Shown in pieces: positions 1 to 8,401 of a stretch of DNA of 64,000 bases. The position numbers and the translations under genes are program-made. A model generated the notes under the pieces. The model did not search any database. It was not told the DNA's origin and saw only the letters and a list, made by a program, of their open reading frames with translations. Numbering within the stretch: the first letter of the stretch is position 1; the number at the start of each line of letters is the position of its first letter. Source of the stretch: Methanomassiliicoccales archaeon LGM-RCC1 (lineage in GTDB: Archaea; Thermoplasmatota; Thermoplasmata; Methanomassiliicoccales; Methanomethylophilaceae); NCBI GenBank assembly GCA_030168575.1, contig CP115555.1, positions 1,364,001 through 1,428,000 on the forward strand. Reading direction: 5' to 3'.

Positions 1-935
1 TGGTCGAGTATCATCTCGTTAGGACTTGGGTTCCAAGAGGTCTTGGGATACCAAGCCTCGATCATCTCGTACCTCCAGGTCGTGGGCATCATGACTATGG
101 ACCACCAGTTATCCAGTTCCTTCCATTGGAAGAGCCTGAACTCATCGATGGTCTCAAGGTACCTGACATCCTTCATCATCTCCTTGCCGATCATGTCATC
201 GACAGCGGTGATGCTCCATCTGGTGGGGACGAACCTCCTCCTCTTTCCGATCCCCATGGTGCCGACGGAGAAGGCCTTCTCTATCTCGGAAACCAATGTA
301 CCGTTGTTATATGCTGCCATGACGGCATCCACTGACCTCATATCGGTATCATAGAAGGATTTCTCCAGATTATGCTCGAATCTCCCGTTCTCAACACGGA
401 TCTCGGACATCTTTCCTGAAGGTCCGAACGGCATGATCTCGTCATCCAGGACTATCCTGCCTGAGGGCCTTTTCTCGAACATAGTCTCTACGCTGACAGG
501 TTTCTCGGTCAATGCAAGTTCCTGCACGTTGTCAACGATCCTGCCGGATTTCTGGAAATCTGTCGCATCTATCCTGTACTTTCCACGGACAAGCTGGAAT
601 CTCATGGCGGCGATATCGTACATGGACTTGCCTCCCCAGAGCTCGGGTTTGTCCAGGACTGTGGTGTCTCCCATGTATGTGGGGAGAAGTGGACCTATCT
701 CCACCTTTGGATAGCCGTACCTTCCCACGAAAACAGCGGGGGGTGAGCTACCAGCGATGTCGTTGCTCTTGATCTCCGGGGTGTTGAGCTTCTTGGTGTA
801 GAACTTCACCATCAGGGGGCATCTGTCCTTTCCGCAAAGGCGTCTTGTACCCTTGCATACGTTGCAGAGACCGTTCTTCACAATGGAATCGCTATTCTCG
901 AGTGCTTCTTCGAATAAAGTGCTCTGCTCCCCCAT
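1..935 (-). CDS. Nre-family DNA repair protein (NreA-like), 3' end outside window
   Basis: The first 311 codons are visible; the rest lies beyond the left edge. The N-terminus carries a Cys4 zinc-finger pattern at C24, C27, C34 and C39 (CNVCKGTRRLCGKDRC), followed by the conserved Nre body with blocks such as SPPAVFVGRYGYPKV and GPLLPTYMGDT. These are typical of the archaeal Nre family, reported as DNA repair proteins that usually bind PCNA through a C-terminal motif; that end is not visible here. The start ATG at 935 directly precedes the conserved finger. A TATA-like AT-rich stretch lies about 25-30 nt upstream, so the gene probably has its own promoter. Family assignment is by recognition of motifs. 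Confidence 0.85.
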   Translation of the reverse strand, partial: MGEQSTLFEEALENSDSIVKNGLCNVCKGTRRLCGKDRCPLMVKFYTKKLNTPEIKSNDIAGSSPPAVFVGRYGYPKVEIGPLLPTYMGDTTVLDKPELWGGKSMYDIAAMRFQLVRGKYRIDATDFQKSGRIVDNVQELALTEKPVSVETMFEKRPSGRIVLDDEIMPFGPSGKMSEIRVENGRFEHNLEKSFYDTDMRSVDAVMAAYNNGTLVSEIEKAFSVGTMGIGKRRRFVPTRWSITAVDDMIGKEMMKDVRYLETIDEFRLFQWKELDNWWSIVMMPTTWRYEMIEAWYPKTSWNPSPNEMILD

Positions 936-1162
936 GGACTTAGGTATGGGTTAGATGTTAAAATAAGGAACGAATAGGAGAGACAGTTGGATTTCTCCGG
1001 TTGCAAGGGGCTGTCTCCCACTATGATTGTGCATATGGGTTGGAGAATATAAAACCCATTGATTAACAGTAGTTAAAAGTTGGATAATGGTCAATTATCG
1101 AATGTTTTTCACAGGAGGTATTTATAAAAGATGGAAAGAACGGGGCATTGCCCCGTATGAAT
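936..1162. other. Intergenic region between nre and hisD
   Basis: About 227 nt with no convincing ORF. It contains the hisD terminator hairpin at 1141-1155, an AT-rich promoter for the leftward nre gene near 955-970, and two short dyads (GATAAT/ATTATC around 1084-1100, ATGGGT/ACCCAT around 1035-1060). I see no tRNA or recognised RNA here. Confidence 0.5.
1141..1155 (-). terminator. hisD terminator hairpin
   Basis: CGGGGC-ATT-GCCCCG forms a perfect 6-bp stem with a 3-nt loop just past the hisD stop codon, followed on the minus strand by a T-rich stretch. Confidence 0.6.
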
Positions 1163-2422
1163 TCATTCGTCCGAATCGGATTTCCTAGCCGTGACGGATG
1201 CGCCGTGGGCATAGAGTCCCTCGGCATTCGCGAGGGTCTCGACCGTGTGAGCGAGCTCCGCCAATCCCTCTTTGGTGAGATATTGGACAGTGGATGTCTT
1301 CATGAAGGCCATCACGTTCAGTCCGGAACAGGTCTTAGCGTGCTCGGCCGTGGGCAGCACGTGGTTGGTACCCGAAGCATAATCGCCTGCGGCCACAGGG
1401 GTGTACGGGCCGACGAAGATCGAACCAGCGTTCTTGACCTTGCTGAGCGTATCCAAGGGGTCCTTGGTCTGGATGGAAAGGTGCTCCGGAGCGATCTCGT
1501 TGATGATCTCCACAGCCAGGTCCATATCGTCAGCGATGATGTATCCTGAGTTGTTCATGGCCTTCTCGATGATCTCCTTCCTGGGAGTCTCGCTGATGAA
1601 CTTCTCCATGATCTTCCAGGCCTTGTCAGGAAGTTCGGGGTCGTCTGTTACGAGTAGACAGGCTGATGATGGATCGTGCTCGGCCTGGGCCACAAGGTCC
1701 ATGGCCACGAATTCGACGTCCGCTGTCTCGTCTGCAAGGACAGCTACCTCGCTCGGTCCTGCAGGGAAGTCTATGTCCACCTTGTCCCTGAGCATCATCT
1801 TTGCCGCGGTGACGAACACGTTTCCGGGACCTACGATCTTCTGGACAGGCTCAACGCTCCCGGTACCGAGGGCCATAGCGGCAATCGCCTGGGCACCTCC
1901 GCTGTAATAGATCTCGTCCACGCCTGCGATATCGGCTGCTACGAGTGTGAGGGGGTTGGCAGGAGCCGGTGTGAACATGATGACCTCGTCGACACCAGCC
2001 ACCTTGGCGGGAATCGCTGTCATCAGGACGGTACTGGGGTATGAGGCCCTTCCGCCGGGGATGTAGCATCCTACCCTCTCGAGAGGAGTCGTCTTCACAC
2101 CCAGGGTGATACCGGGCTCGACCTCGGTCAGCCAGAGTCCCTGGGGCTTCTGCATCTTATGGAAGCGCTCGATGTTGTACGCTGCGTTCTCCAGCTCGTC
2201 CACGACATCCTGCGAGACCTTCTCGTAGGCCTCCTCGATCTCGTCCCTCGTGACGACTATGGACTTCAGTTTCACCTTGTCGAACTTCTCTGCGAGTTCG
2301 ATGAGAGCCTTGTCCCCGTCGTTGCGGACCTGGTCTATGATGCCTTTGACGATCTCGTTGACGTCGTCGACCTTCGATGCGCGATTCTTTGCCCAGAAAT
2401 CCTCGCTGACTTGCTTCCACAT
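1163..2422 (-). CDS. hisD: Histidinol dehydrogenase HisD
   Basis: Catalyses the last two NAD-dependent oxidations of histidine biosynthesis, L-histidinol to L-histidine. The 419-aa protein matches the family length (about 430). Seen in it are the zinc-binding QAEHD and PEHLSIQT blocks and the SGTNHVLPT segment with the C-terminal catalytic His. ATG at 2422 (MWKQVSEDFW) was chosen because the longer reading frame has an unrelated N-terminal tail overlapping the promoter, and because a TATA element (TATATTAA, near 2446-2454) lies about 28 nt upstream, which suggests a leaderless or nearly leaderless mRNA. Monocistronic here, divergent from trkA; no other his gene is adjacent. A hairpin terminator follows the TGA stop. 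Confidence 0.95.
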   Translation of the reverse strand: MWKQVSEDFWAKNRASKVDDVNEIVKGIIDQVRNDGDKALIELAEKFDKVKLKSIVVTRDEIEEAYEKVSQDVVDELENAAYNIERFHKMQKPQGLWLTEVEPGITLGVKTTPLERVGCYIPGGRASYPSTVLMTAIPAKVAGVDEVIMFTPAPANPLTLVAADIAGVDEIYYSGGAQAIAAMALGTGSVEPVQKIVGPGNVFVTAAKMMLRDKVDIDFPAGPSEVAVLADETADVEFVAMDLVAQAEHDPSSACLLVTDDPELPDKAWKIMEKFISETPRKEIIEKAMNNSGYIIADDMDLAVEIINEIAPEHLSIQTKDPLDTLSKVKNAGSIFVGPYTPVAAGDYASGTNHVLPTAEHAKTCSGLNVMAFMKTSTVQYLTKEGLAELAHTVETLANAEGLYAHGASVTARKSDSDE

Positions 2423-2439
2423 GATTATGGCTACGACAC

Positions 2440-2490
2440 GCGCCTGTATATTAACCCTTTTATTAAAGAATGATAACGCTTTTAACGTTA
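2440..2490. promoter_or_regulatory. Divergent promoters of hisD and trkA
   Basis: The 91-nt gap between the two divergent start codons holds a leftward TATA element around 2446-2454 and a rightward TTTTAA-type element around 2480-2487. Each sits about 28-30 nt from its start codon, the spacing expected for short-leader archaeal transcripts. Confidence 0.5.
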
Positions 2491-2513
2491 CGAATATCTC
2501 GGTCTTCAGTACC

Positions 2514-3866
2514 ATGAAGGTCATAATAATCGGTGCCGGCGCTGTCGGTTACGTAGCTGCCGAGACCATTTCGAACATGCACGATGTGCTTGTGATAGAG
2601 AACGATTCCGATATCGCGGACATGGTTAAGAACCGTCTGAATGTATCTGTTCTTCATGAGGACGGTACCAATCCAAAGACGATCAATTATGCTGTTGAGA
2701 CTCATGGAGCAGACGTTCTCATAAGCACCCTGAAGAGAGACGATTCCAATCTCTTCATCTGCATGATGGCGAAGAGGATCAGACCCGAGATCGTCACCGT
2801 GGCTTCGATCACCAATCCAGATTTCATGATCGCCACCACCAAAGATGGAGTGACGGGAGTGGATGTCATAATCTCCCCTGAGCTGATAACTGCCGACAAG
2901 ATGTACAGGATATGCACCCTGGAGAATGCTGTCGACTTCGAGGTCATGCCCATTTTCAACTCTTCCATGGCCGTATTCGAGGTCTCTCAGGACAGCAATA
3001 TGGTCGGGAAGATTGTACAGGATACCTTCTCACTGAACGATGCAACCGTGTTCGCCATCTATCGCGGCGATGACCTGTTCTTCCAGGTGGACACGATGGA
3101 GATACACGCTGGGGACAGGATATGCGTCATGGGAACCTATGAGGCCATTTCAGGCTACAATGCATCCCTGGGAGTGGAAATCTCAGCTAAGGACATAGTT
3201 ATCCTCGGAGGAACCATCGTCGGACAGCATCTGGCCTCGCTTCTGGCAGCTGATGATAAGCAGAGGTACGTCAGGATCATCGATAAGGACAATGAGCGCT
3301 GCAAGGACCTCTCTAGGAGCCTGAGCGGTGTGCTCGTCATCAACGGGGATTTCACAGATCCGGAAATTCAGTCATCTGAGAACCTTTTCAGATCCGACTG
3401 CTTGGTATCCGTAACGAATCAGGACGATACCAATCTTCTTATGTGCATGTCGGCTCAGAAGTACAACACTAACAAGATCGTATCCAGATACCTCAAGAAG
3501 GAGTATCAGGACATCTTCACGTTCACCGGTCTGGCCACCATCGTAGGATTCGACAAGATCGTATCCAACGAGATCGCCAAATGCGTCATTTCCGGGGACA
3601 AGGTGGTCATGAGGATGAGGAACAGCGATGAGCAGTTCTTCATCCACGATGTGGATTCGCATTCCAAGCTTATCGATAGGTATTACGGTGATCTCATCCT
3701 TCCTAACGGTGTGAGAGTCGTGGCCATCAAACGCAACGAAGATGTTCTTTATCCCGCCATGGACACCGAGTTCATTGAGGGCGACCGTCTTCTGGTATTC
3801 ACCAATTTCACGAAGGAGAAGGATCTTGCCAAGGTCTTCGGAAGGAACATCGTTTCAGAGAGCTGA
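2514..3866 (+). CDS. trkA: Trk potassium uptake regulatory subunit TrkA
   Basis: Cytoplasmic NAD(H)-binding gating protein of a Trk/Ktr potassium channel. The 450-aa sequence has two RCK units: an N-terminal Rossmann motif GAGAVGYVAAE at residues 6-16, a TrkA-C block near 140-220, then a second Rossmann motif (ILGGTIVGQHLASLL, near 228) and a second TrkA-C domain. The two-RCK layout and length are typical of full-length TrkA. ATG at 2514 was chosen because the Rossmann strand begins right after it; the frame is open further upstream, but that extension runs antisense through hisD. trkH follows 5 nt after the stop, so the two form an operon. Confidence 0.95.
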   Translation: MKVIIIGAGAVGYVAAETISNMHDVLVIENDSDIADMVKNRLNVSVLHEDGTNPKTINYAVETHGADVLISTLKRDDSNLFICMMAKRIRPEIVTVASITNPDFMIATTKDGVTGVDVIISPELITADKMYRICTLENAVDFEVMPIFNSSMAVFEVSQDSNMVGKIVQDTFSLNDATVFAIYRGDDLFFQVDTMEIHAGDRICVMGTYEAISGYNASLGVEISAKDIVILGGTIVGQHLASLLAADDKQRYVRIIDKDNERCKDLSRSLSGVLVINGDFTDPEIQSSENLFRSDCLVSVTNQDDTNLLMCMSAQKYNTNKIVSRYLKKEYQDIFTFTGLATIVGFDKIVSNEIAKCVISGDKVVMRMRNSDEQFFIHDVDSHSKLIDRYYGDLILPNGVRVVAIKRNEDVLYPAMDTEFIEGDRLLVFTNFTKEKDLAKVFGRNIVSES

Positions 3867-3871
3867 TTCCA

Positions 3872-5407
3872 ATGGGCCGTATCAAGGAAGAGAGTGTTTT
3901 GAGCAAGATCTCAAGGTGGAACAGCACCGAGATGAAGCTTTTGGGAGGGTTAGTGGCCATCATCGGAGGCACATACCTCTTCCCTGCCCTATACGCATTC
4001 CTGAACGGTGAAAACCCATTCATTTTCCTGACACCGGCCGTTCCGATGATAATCTTCGGTACGATAGTATACCTTCTTTTCGCCCCGTCGATCAATTTCA
4101 GGACGGTTAACGGACTGATCACCGTGGCTTTGGCCTGGATTGTCATGTTCGTCTGCGGATCCTTCCCGTACATCATGCTCAATTTCCCGCTGATCGATGC
4201 GGCTTTCGAATCTGTCAACGGTTTTACAACTACAGGATGCTCCACCATAGACGATGTCTATGCCTACCCGGTCAGCATCCTCATATGGAGATCCCTTACG
4301 CAGTGGCTGGGAGGTATAGCAGTCGTTATCATCTTCATGTACATCCTGCCGATGTTCGGAATGGGCCGTTCATTCTTCAGCAATGAGCTGGAAGGTTCCG
4401 GAAACAACAGGTTCTCGATGAAGCTCAGGAGCGCAGCGAAATCCTTCATATTGGTTTACGTCCTGCTATCTTTCCTGAACTTCATCATCCTGATGCTGCT
4501 GAATGTGCCTCTGGTGGATTCCATCTGTCTGTCGCTGACCACTATATCGACCGGCGGAAGCATAGTTTCCAACAACAGTATGATGGACTTCTCGCTGGCG
4601 GTCCAGATCGTCACCATGTTCTTCATGTTCATCGGAGCAGTAAACTTCTACCTGCACTTCAAAGCCATATACGGGAAGAACCTCAAGGAATACTACCACA
4701 ACAAGGAGATCAAGCTCCTCCTCGGATGGTACCTTTTCGCTGCCCTGGTGATATTCGTGCTTTACGCATTCCCGATCTTCAACACTGGCAGCGTTCCACC
4801 CTCTGAATACGGAGAGACCTTCAAGAACTCGCTGTTCATGGCGATATCCCTGGGAACCACCACAGGAGCTTTCGTCATCGACACGACCGCGGCCCCGGAG
4901 ATCATCATGTTCCTGTTCATCGTGCTCATGATGATCGGAGGATCTGCAGGTTCTACCGCTGGAGGTATAAAGATTACCAGGGTCAGGCTCATCCTGAAGT
5001 TCTTCCATAACAACCTGAAGAACATCCTCCACCCCAATGCAGTGTACACAGTCAAGGTTGACGGAGAGGATGTGGACGATTCCCGTGTTCTTTCAGCCGT
5101 CTCGATAATGCTCCTGTATCTAGGAACCACCTTCGTGGCGATCATCTTCCTCCTGCCGAACTGGGGCTGGGAGGAATCTCTGGGAATGGCTGTCGGTTCG
5201 ATAACCAACACCGGAATAGGATTCGGTACCATCGGAGAAGCGGGAACGTACTCCTTCATAGATCCCGTCACCAAAGGGTTCCTGATGCTCCTGATGTGGA
5301 TCGGACGTCTCGAGATATCCTTGGCATTGGTCTTCCTCACGCCTACATTCTGGCATGAACTGAGGATGAATATGAGGTACTCTAACTTCTTCAAGAAGTC
5401 TCAGTGA
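3872..5407 (+). CDS. trkH: Trk potassium transporter membrane subunit TrkH
   Basis: Integral membrane potassium-translocating subunit partnering TrkA. The 511-aa protein is hydrophobic throughout with four pore-loop repeats carrying the selectivity-filter glycines: TTGCST, STGGSIVS, TTTGAFV and TNTGIGFG. This fourfold M1-P-M2 plan defines the SKT (TrkH/KtrB) superfamily. It begins 5 nt after trkA. The end overlaps the convergent neighbouring gene by 7 nt. The last segment after the fourth pore loop (RLEISLALVFLTPTFW) is the normal C-terminal helix, so the gene looks complete. Confidence 0.95.
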   Translation: MGRIKEESVLSKISRWNSTEMKLLGGLVAIIGGTYLFPALYAFLNGENPFIFLTPAVPMIIFGTIVYLLFAPSINFRTVNGLITVALAWIVMFVCGSFPYIMLNFPLIDAAFESVNGFTTTGCSTIDDVYAYPVSILIWRSLTQWLGGIAVVIIFMYILPMFGMGRSFFSNELEGSGNNRFSMKLRSAAKSFILVYVLLSFLNFIILMLLNVPLVDSICLSLTTISTGGSIVSNNSMMDFSLAVQIVTMFFMFIGAVNFYLHFKAIYGKNLKEYYHNKEIKLLLGWYLFAALVIFVLYAFPIFNTGSVPPSEYGETFKNSLFMAISLGTTTGAFVIDTTAAPEIIMFLFIVLMMIGGSAGSTAGGIKITRVRLILKFFHNNLKNILHPNAVYTVKVDGEDVDDSRVLSAVSIMLLYLGTTFVAIIFLLPNWGWEESLGMAVGSITNTGIGFGTIGEAGTYSFIDPVTKGFLMLLMWIGRLEISLALVFLTPTFWHELRMNMRYSNFFKKSQ

Positions 5408-6228
5408 CCTTCGCAGTAAGAAAGGATGTTCATGGCAGCCTTGTTGCCGGGCGAGATCTCGTTGATTGCACCGGCGGTTATCCTGGCCTTGTCGTACTCG
5501 TTGGATAGGGCCAGGCATATCCCCAAAGTCTCCAAGGCTCCGATATGCTGATTGTCCTTCTGCACAGCCCTGGCAGCATATCCGCCCGCGGCCTTGACGT
5601 TCCCTTGGATCCTCATCACATATGCCGCGATTGCATTGGAATCAGCCGATTTGTCCTTCAGGCCTTCACGGACGTATTTGACGGCCTCCCTGTCATGCCC
5701 GCCAAGCATCAGCGATGTGACATAGGCCACCCTGACATCGTAATCCTTGGGATTCTCCTTCAGAAGGGCTGATGAGGTATCAAGGGATTGCCTATGCTCC
5801 CCCACCGCGCTCTGTATCGCAGACAGCATGATCCTGTCGTTGATGACTGGATTCGATATCTGTGGATAGCACTCCATCGCGGATTCGTACTCTTCCATGT
5901 CCACAAGGCAGTGGCATCTCAGCCTCTTGACCCTGTCATCCCCGTCCATATCCTTCGCAATCTGGTATGAGAAATAGGGACATCCGAGGTTGTACAGCGC
6001 TGTGGCGATCTCGAATCCGTTCTCCGTATCGGCCATCGCGACCAGCCTGTTGGCGATCTTGGATTCCGTGCCGTCGTTCGGAAGGAGCTTCAGAAGCGAC
6101 ATGCACTTCAGGAGTTCGAACGGGTCGTCCGAAGATTCGGACAGAGAAAGTATCCTCTGGCTGACCCCTTCCGTGTTCCCGGACGAAATATCAGCAGAGA
6201 TGCTCTTGAAAATCTCCTCGTTCGACAT
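5401..6228 (-). CDS. Hypothetical repeat-type (TPR-like) protein
   Basis: Not assigned to a named family. The 275-aa product is soluble, without signal peptide or membrane helices, and consists of short paired helices with small residues at regular spacing (for example GGYAARAVQKDNQHIGALE and ALSNEYDKARITAGAINE), which is the look of a tetratricopeptide-like solenoid used for protein-protein contacts. ATG at 6228 is preferred over the in-frame ATG at 6249 because a TATA element (about 6247-6257) lies 24 nt upstream of 6228 but overlaps 6249. It is convergent with trkH (7-nt overlap) and divergent from the ATPase gene at 6282. Function unknown. Confidence 0.65.
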   Translation of the reverse strand: MSNEEIFKSISADISSGNTEGVSQRILSLSESSDDPFELLKCMSLLKLLPNDGTESKIANRLVAMADTENGFEIATALYNLGCPYFSYQIAKDMDGDDRVKRLRCHCLVDMEEYESAMECYPQISNPVINDRIMLSAIQSAVGEHRQSLDTSSALLKENPKDYDVRVAYVTSLMLGGHDREAVKYVREGLKDKSADSNAIAAYVMRIQGNVKAAGGYAARAVQKDNQHIGALETLGICLALSNEYDKARITAGAINEISPGNKAAMNILSYCEGH

Positions 6229-6246
6229 CGAAGTGACATCCCCGCT

Positions 6247-6258
6247 CATATATTTTTA
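6247..6258. promoter_or_regulatory. Shared TATA element of divergent genes
   Basis: The AT-rich block ATATATTTTTAAC sits 24 nt from the leftward start at 6228 and about 27 nt from the rightward start at 6282, so one element may serve both leaderless transcripts. Confidence 0.4.
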
Positions 6259-6281
6259 ACTGATGAGTCCGATTTACTTTC

Positions 6282-7319
6282 ATGAAGATACGCTCGGTCA
6301 GTGTGGACGGGCTTTACAACGGGTTCGATTATGAGCTCAAACTGAATCCCGATCTGACATACATCCATTCTCCAAACGGTTACGGCAAGTCCACCCTGAT
6401 GCACATGCTCTACAGTGCTCTCAAGGGTGACTCCGCATATCTGGAGGAGATCCCATTCAAGAGATTCGACATAGAGTTCGTGGATGGTACCGTCCTTATT
6501 ATTGAGAACAAGGACTGCAAGCTGACCAAGATGGTACAGAAAATGGATCTGGACACCCGTGTGACCGATGAGGATGTCGAATCCATGTCGGACATAACAT
6601 ACATTGGTCCCGACCGCCTAACCATCAGGAAGAAGGACGGGCATCTTGTGAATGCCCTGGAGTTCTGTGCCCAGGAGCTGTATGAGACCATACGCCGCGC
6701 CAAGGACGACAATTCCCTGACCGAATACACCGGAGAGCGCAGGGAGATGTCCGACAGCGAACTCGACTTCTGGTGCAAGGACCTGAATGCAAAGCTCGAT
6801 TTCATCAAGGACGCAGGGTTCTACCCTGTTCTTCCCACGAACATAAAGTTCCCTCCGTCCAGATACGAGATAATAGACAACAGGAAGGCCTGCGAGGATC
6901 TGGCCTATTCCATCTCGGAATACGTGGACAGGGACTATCAGCTGGCCGAGTCCATAATAGTCTTCAAGGACATCGTGAACAACATCTTCCTGAACAAGTA
7001 CATCGATGTCACCGAAACAGGGAAGCTGACCGTAACCATGGCCAACGGGACCTCGCTGCAGCTGAACAAGCTGTCATCCGGCGAGACTCAGATCCTACTG
7101 ATGTTCTACAATATCCTTTTCCATTCCCACCAGGACGGCATAGTCATAGTGGATGAGCCCGAGATATCGCTGCACGTATCCTGGCAGCAGATGATAGGGG
7201 ACTACTTCAGTGACATATGCAGGGTGAGGAAGATTCAGATGCTTGTCGCCACCCATTCGCCCCAGGTGATACATGACAGGTGGGATCAGGCTCAGGAGCT
7301 GGTGCTGAAGAATGCGTGA
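6282..7319 (+). CDS. AAA/ABC-type ATPase of a two-gene ATPase-DUF4435 module (AriA-like)
   Basis: 345-aa ATPase of the SMC/ABC-like AAA group. Walker A is PNGYGKST at residues 31-38, the ABC-like signature LSSGETQ begins at 264, and Walker B IVIVDEPEISLH has D291 and E292, followed by an H-loop region (VATHSPQVI). The short central insertion replaces a coiled coil. The gene overlaps the DUF4435 gene by 8 nt, so translation is coupled. An ATPase of this type joined to a DUF4435 TOPRIM-like protein is the layout of the PARIS anti-phage system (AriA-AriB); related OLD-type pairs share it. That it is a defence system is an inference from layout; the ATPase is somewhat short for AriA. Confidence 0.75.
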   Translation: MKIRSVSVDGLYNGFDYELKLNPDLTYIHSPNGYGKSTLMHMLYSALKGDSAYLEEIPFKRFDIEFVDGTVLIIENKDCKLTKMVQKMDLDTRVTDEDVESMSDITYIGPDRLTIRKKDGHLVNALEFCAQELYETIRRAKDDNSLTEYTGERREMSDSELDFWCKDLNAKLDFIKDAGFYPVLPTNIKFPPSRYEIIDNRKACEDLAYSISEYVDRDYQLAESIIVFKDIVNNIFLNKYIDVTETGKLTVTMANGTSLQLNKLSSGETQILLMFYNILFHSHQDGIVIVDEPEISLHVSWQQMIGDYFSDICRVRKIQMLVATHSPQVIHDRWDQAQELVLKNA

Positions 7320-8187
7320 TTACCTTACTGTCGATGATATCTGCAACCAGATATCGATGAACAGATCCCTGTTCAAGGGAACCATACTGCTTTCTGAGGG
7401 CAACACCGACCAGAGGCTGTACGGCAAGTTCATAGACCGTAAGGGGACGAAGATCCTCCCCGCACACTCCAAGAGCAATGTCATACAGGTTGTCAACAAG
7501 ATGACCGCCCGCAGGGACGGAAAGGTACTGGGCATAGTTGACAAGGACCTGGACGAACTCAAGGGCAGGGTATATTCCCCTCCGGTTTTCTACACAGACA
7601 TGAGGGATCTGGAGATGATGCTGATCAACAGCGACGCCCTCGATGATGTGCTTTCAGAATACGGCGACCAGGACAGGATGCAGAGGTTCGAGCGCCAGTT
7701 CGGGAACATAAGGGAAGCTATAATCGAGGCTTCGTACCCGTTAGGGCTGCTCATGTATGTGTCCCATCTCAGGGGATACAACCTCAATTTCAAGAACCTG
7801 GACTTCAGGGATTTCATAGACAGGAAGACCCTCAAGGTCGATCTGACCAGGATGGTCCAGTCCGTCATCCAGAACACTTACGGCAGCGAGCTGTCAAGGA
7901 AGAACGTCCTCAGGGACCTTCAAAGTCAGATGTCCAACCATACCGACAAGCATATGATCGCCAGAGGACACGATGCCGTCAACGTACTGATGATAGGTCT
8001 GAAGGACGCCTTCGGAAGCTATAACTCATCAAATCTCAACGAGGGGAGCCTCGGTGGCGCTCTCAGATTAGCCTTCGATGACGATGAGTTCGAATCCACC
8101 GATCTTTTCAAGAACACCAGCGAATGGGCCTCCGAGAGGAACATAAAACTGTGGAAGATCAATCGAATTCCAGATCCTCTACCTTGA
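7312..8187 (+). CDS. DUF4435 TOPRIM-like effector protein (AriB-like)
   Basis: 291-aa protein with the DUF4435 pattern. Residues 25-34 read ILLSEGNTDQ, putting a conserved Glu at E29, and VDKDLD places acidic residues at D77, D79 and D81, as in the TOPRIM fold of OLD and AriB nucleases; YTDMRDLEMML follows at about 95-105, a hallmark of DUF4435. The metal-binding set looks intact, so it could be an active nuclease. It starts inside the end of the ATPase gene (8-nt overlap). Its own 3' end overlaps the convergent xseB by 29 nt. A role as the toxic effector released by the ATPase partner is inferred from PARIS. Confidence 0.75.
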   Translation: MRDYLTVDDICNQISMNRSLFKGTILLSEGNTDQRLYGKFIDRKGTKILPAHSKSNVIQVVNKMTARRDGKVLGIVDKDLDELKGRVYSPPVFYTDMRDLEMMLINSDALDDVLSEYGDQDRMQRFERQFGNIREAIIEASYPLGLLMYVSHLRGYNLNFKNLDFRDFIDRKTLKVDLTRMVQSVIQNTYGSELSRKNVLRDLQSQMSNHTDKHMIARGHDAVNVLMIGLKDAFGSYNSSNLNEGSLGGALRLAFDDDEFESTDLFKNTSEWASERNIKLWKINRIPDPLP

Positions 8188-8401
8188 TGCTGCCTGAGGA
8201 TTCCATTATCTTCTTGATCCTGCGCTCGCCCTCGTCCAGTATCTCCCTGCAATGGTTCCTAAGGATGACGGCCTTCTCATAGATCTCTATGCTGCGGTCG
8301 AGGTCTATGCCTCCAGCCTCCAATTCCTTCACCAGGCCCTCCAGGGTCTCGATGCTTTCCTCGAAGCTCATCTTCTCTACTTCTTCCGAATAATCGCTCA
8401 T
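8159..8401 (-). CDS. xseB: Exodeoxyribonuclease VII small subunit XseB
   Basis: 80-aa small subunit of exonuclease VII, which degrades single-stranded DNA. The sequence has the family core MSFEESIETLEGLVKELEAG followed by DLDRSIEIYEKAV, predicting a helical hairpin that wraps the large subunit. Length is typical. The start codon overlaps the xseA stop (ATGA), giving coupled translation in the order xseA-xseB. The 3' end overlaps the convergent DUF4435 gene by 29 nt. XseAB is mainly bacterial, so transfer into this archaeal lineage is likely. Confidence 0.93.
   Translation of the reverse strand: MSDYSEEVEKMSFEESIETLEGLVKELEAGGIDLDRSIEIYEKAVILRNHCREILDEGERRIKKIMESSGSIKVEDLEFD

Noticed and set aside
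2250-2513. N-terminal extension of trkA
   Set aside because: It runs antisense through hisD and its promoter; the Rossmann strand begins at ATG 2514.
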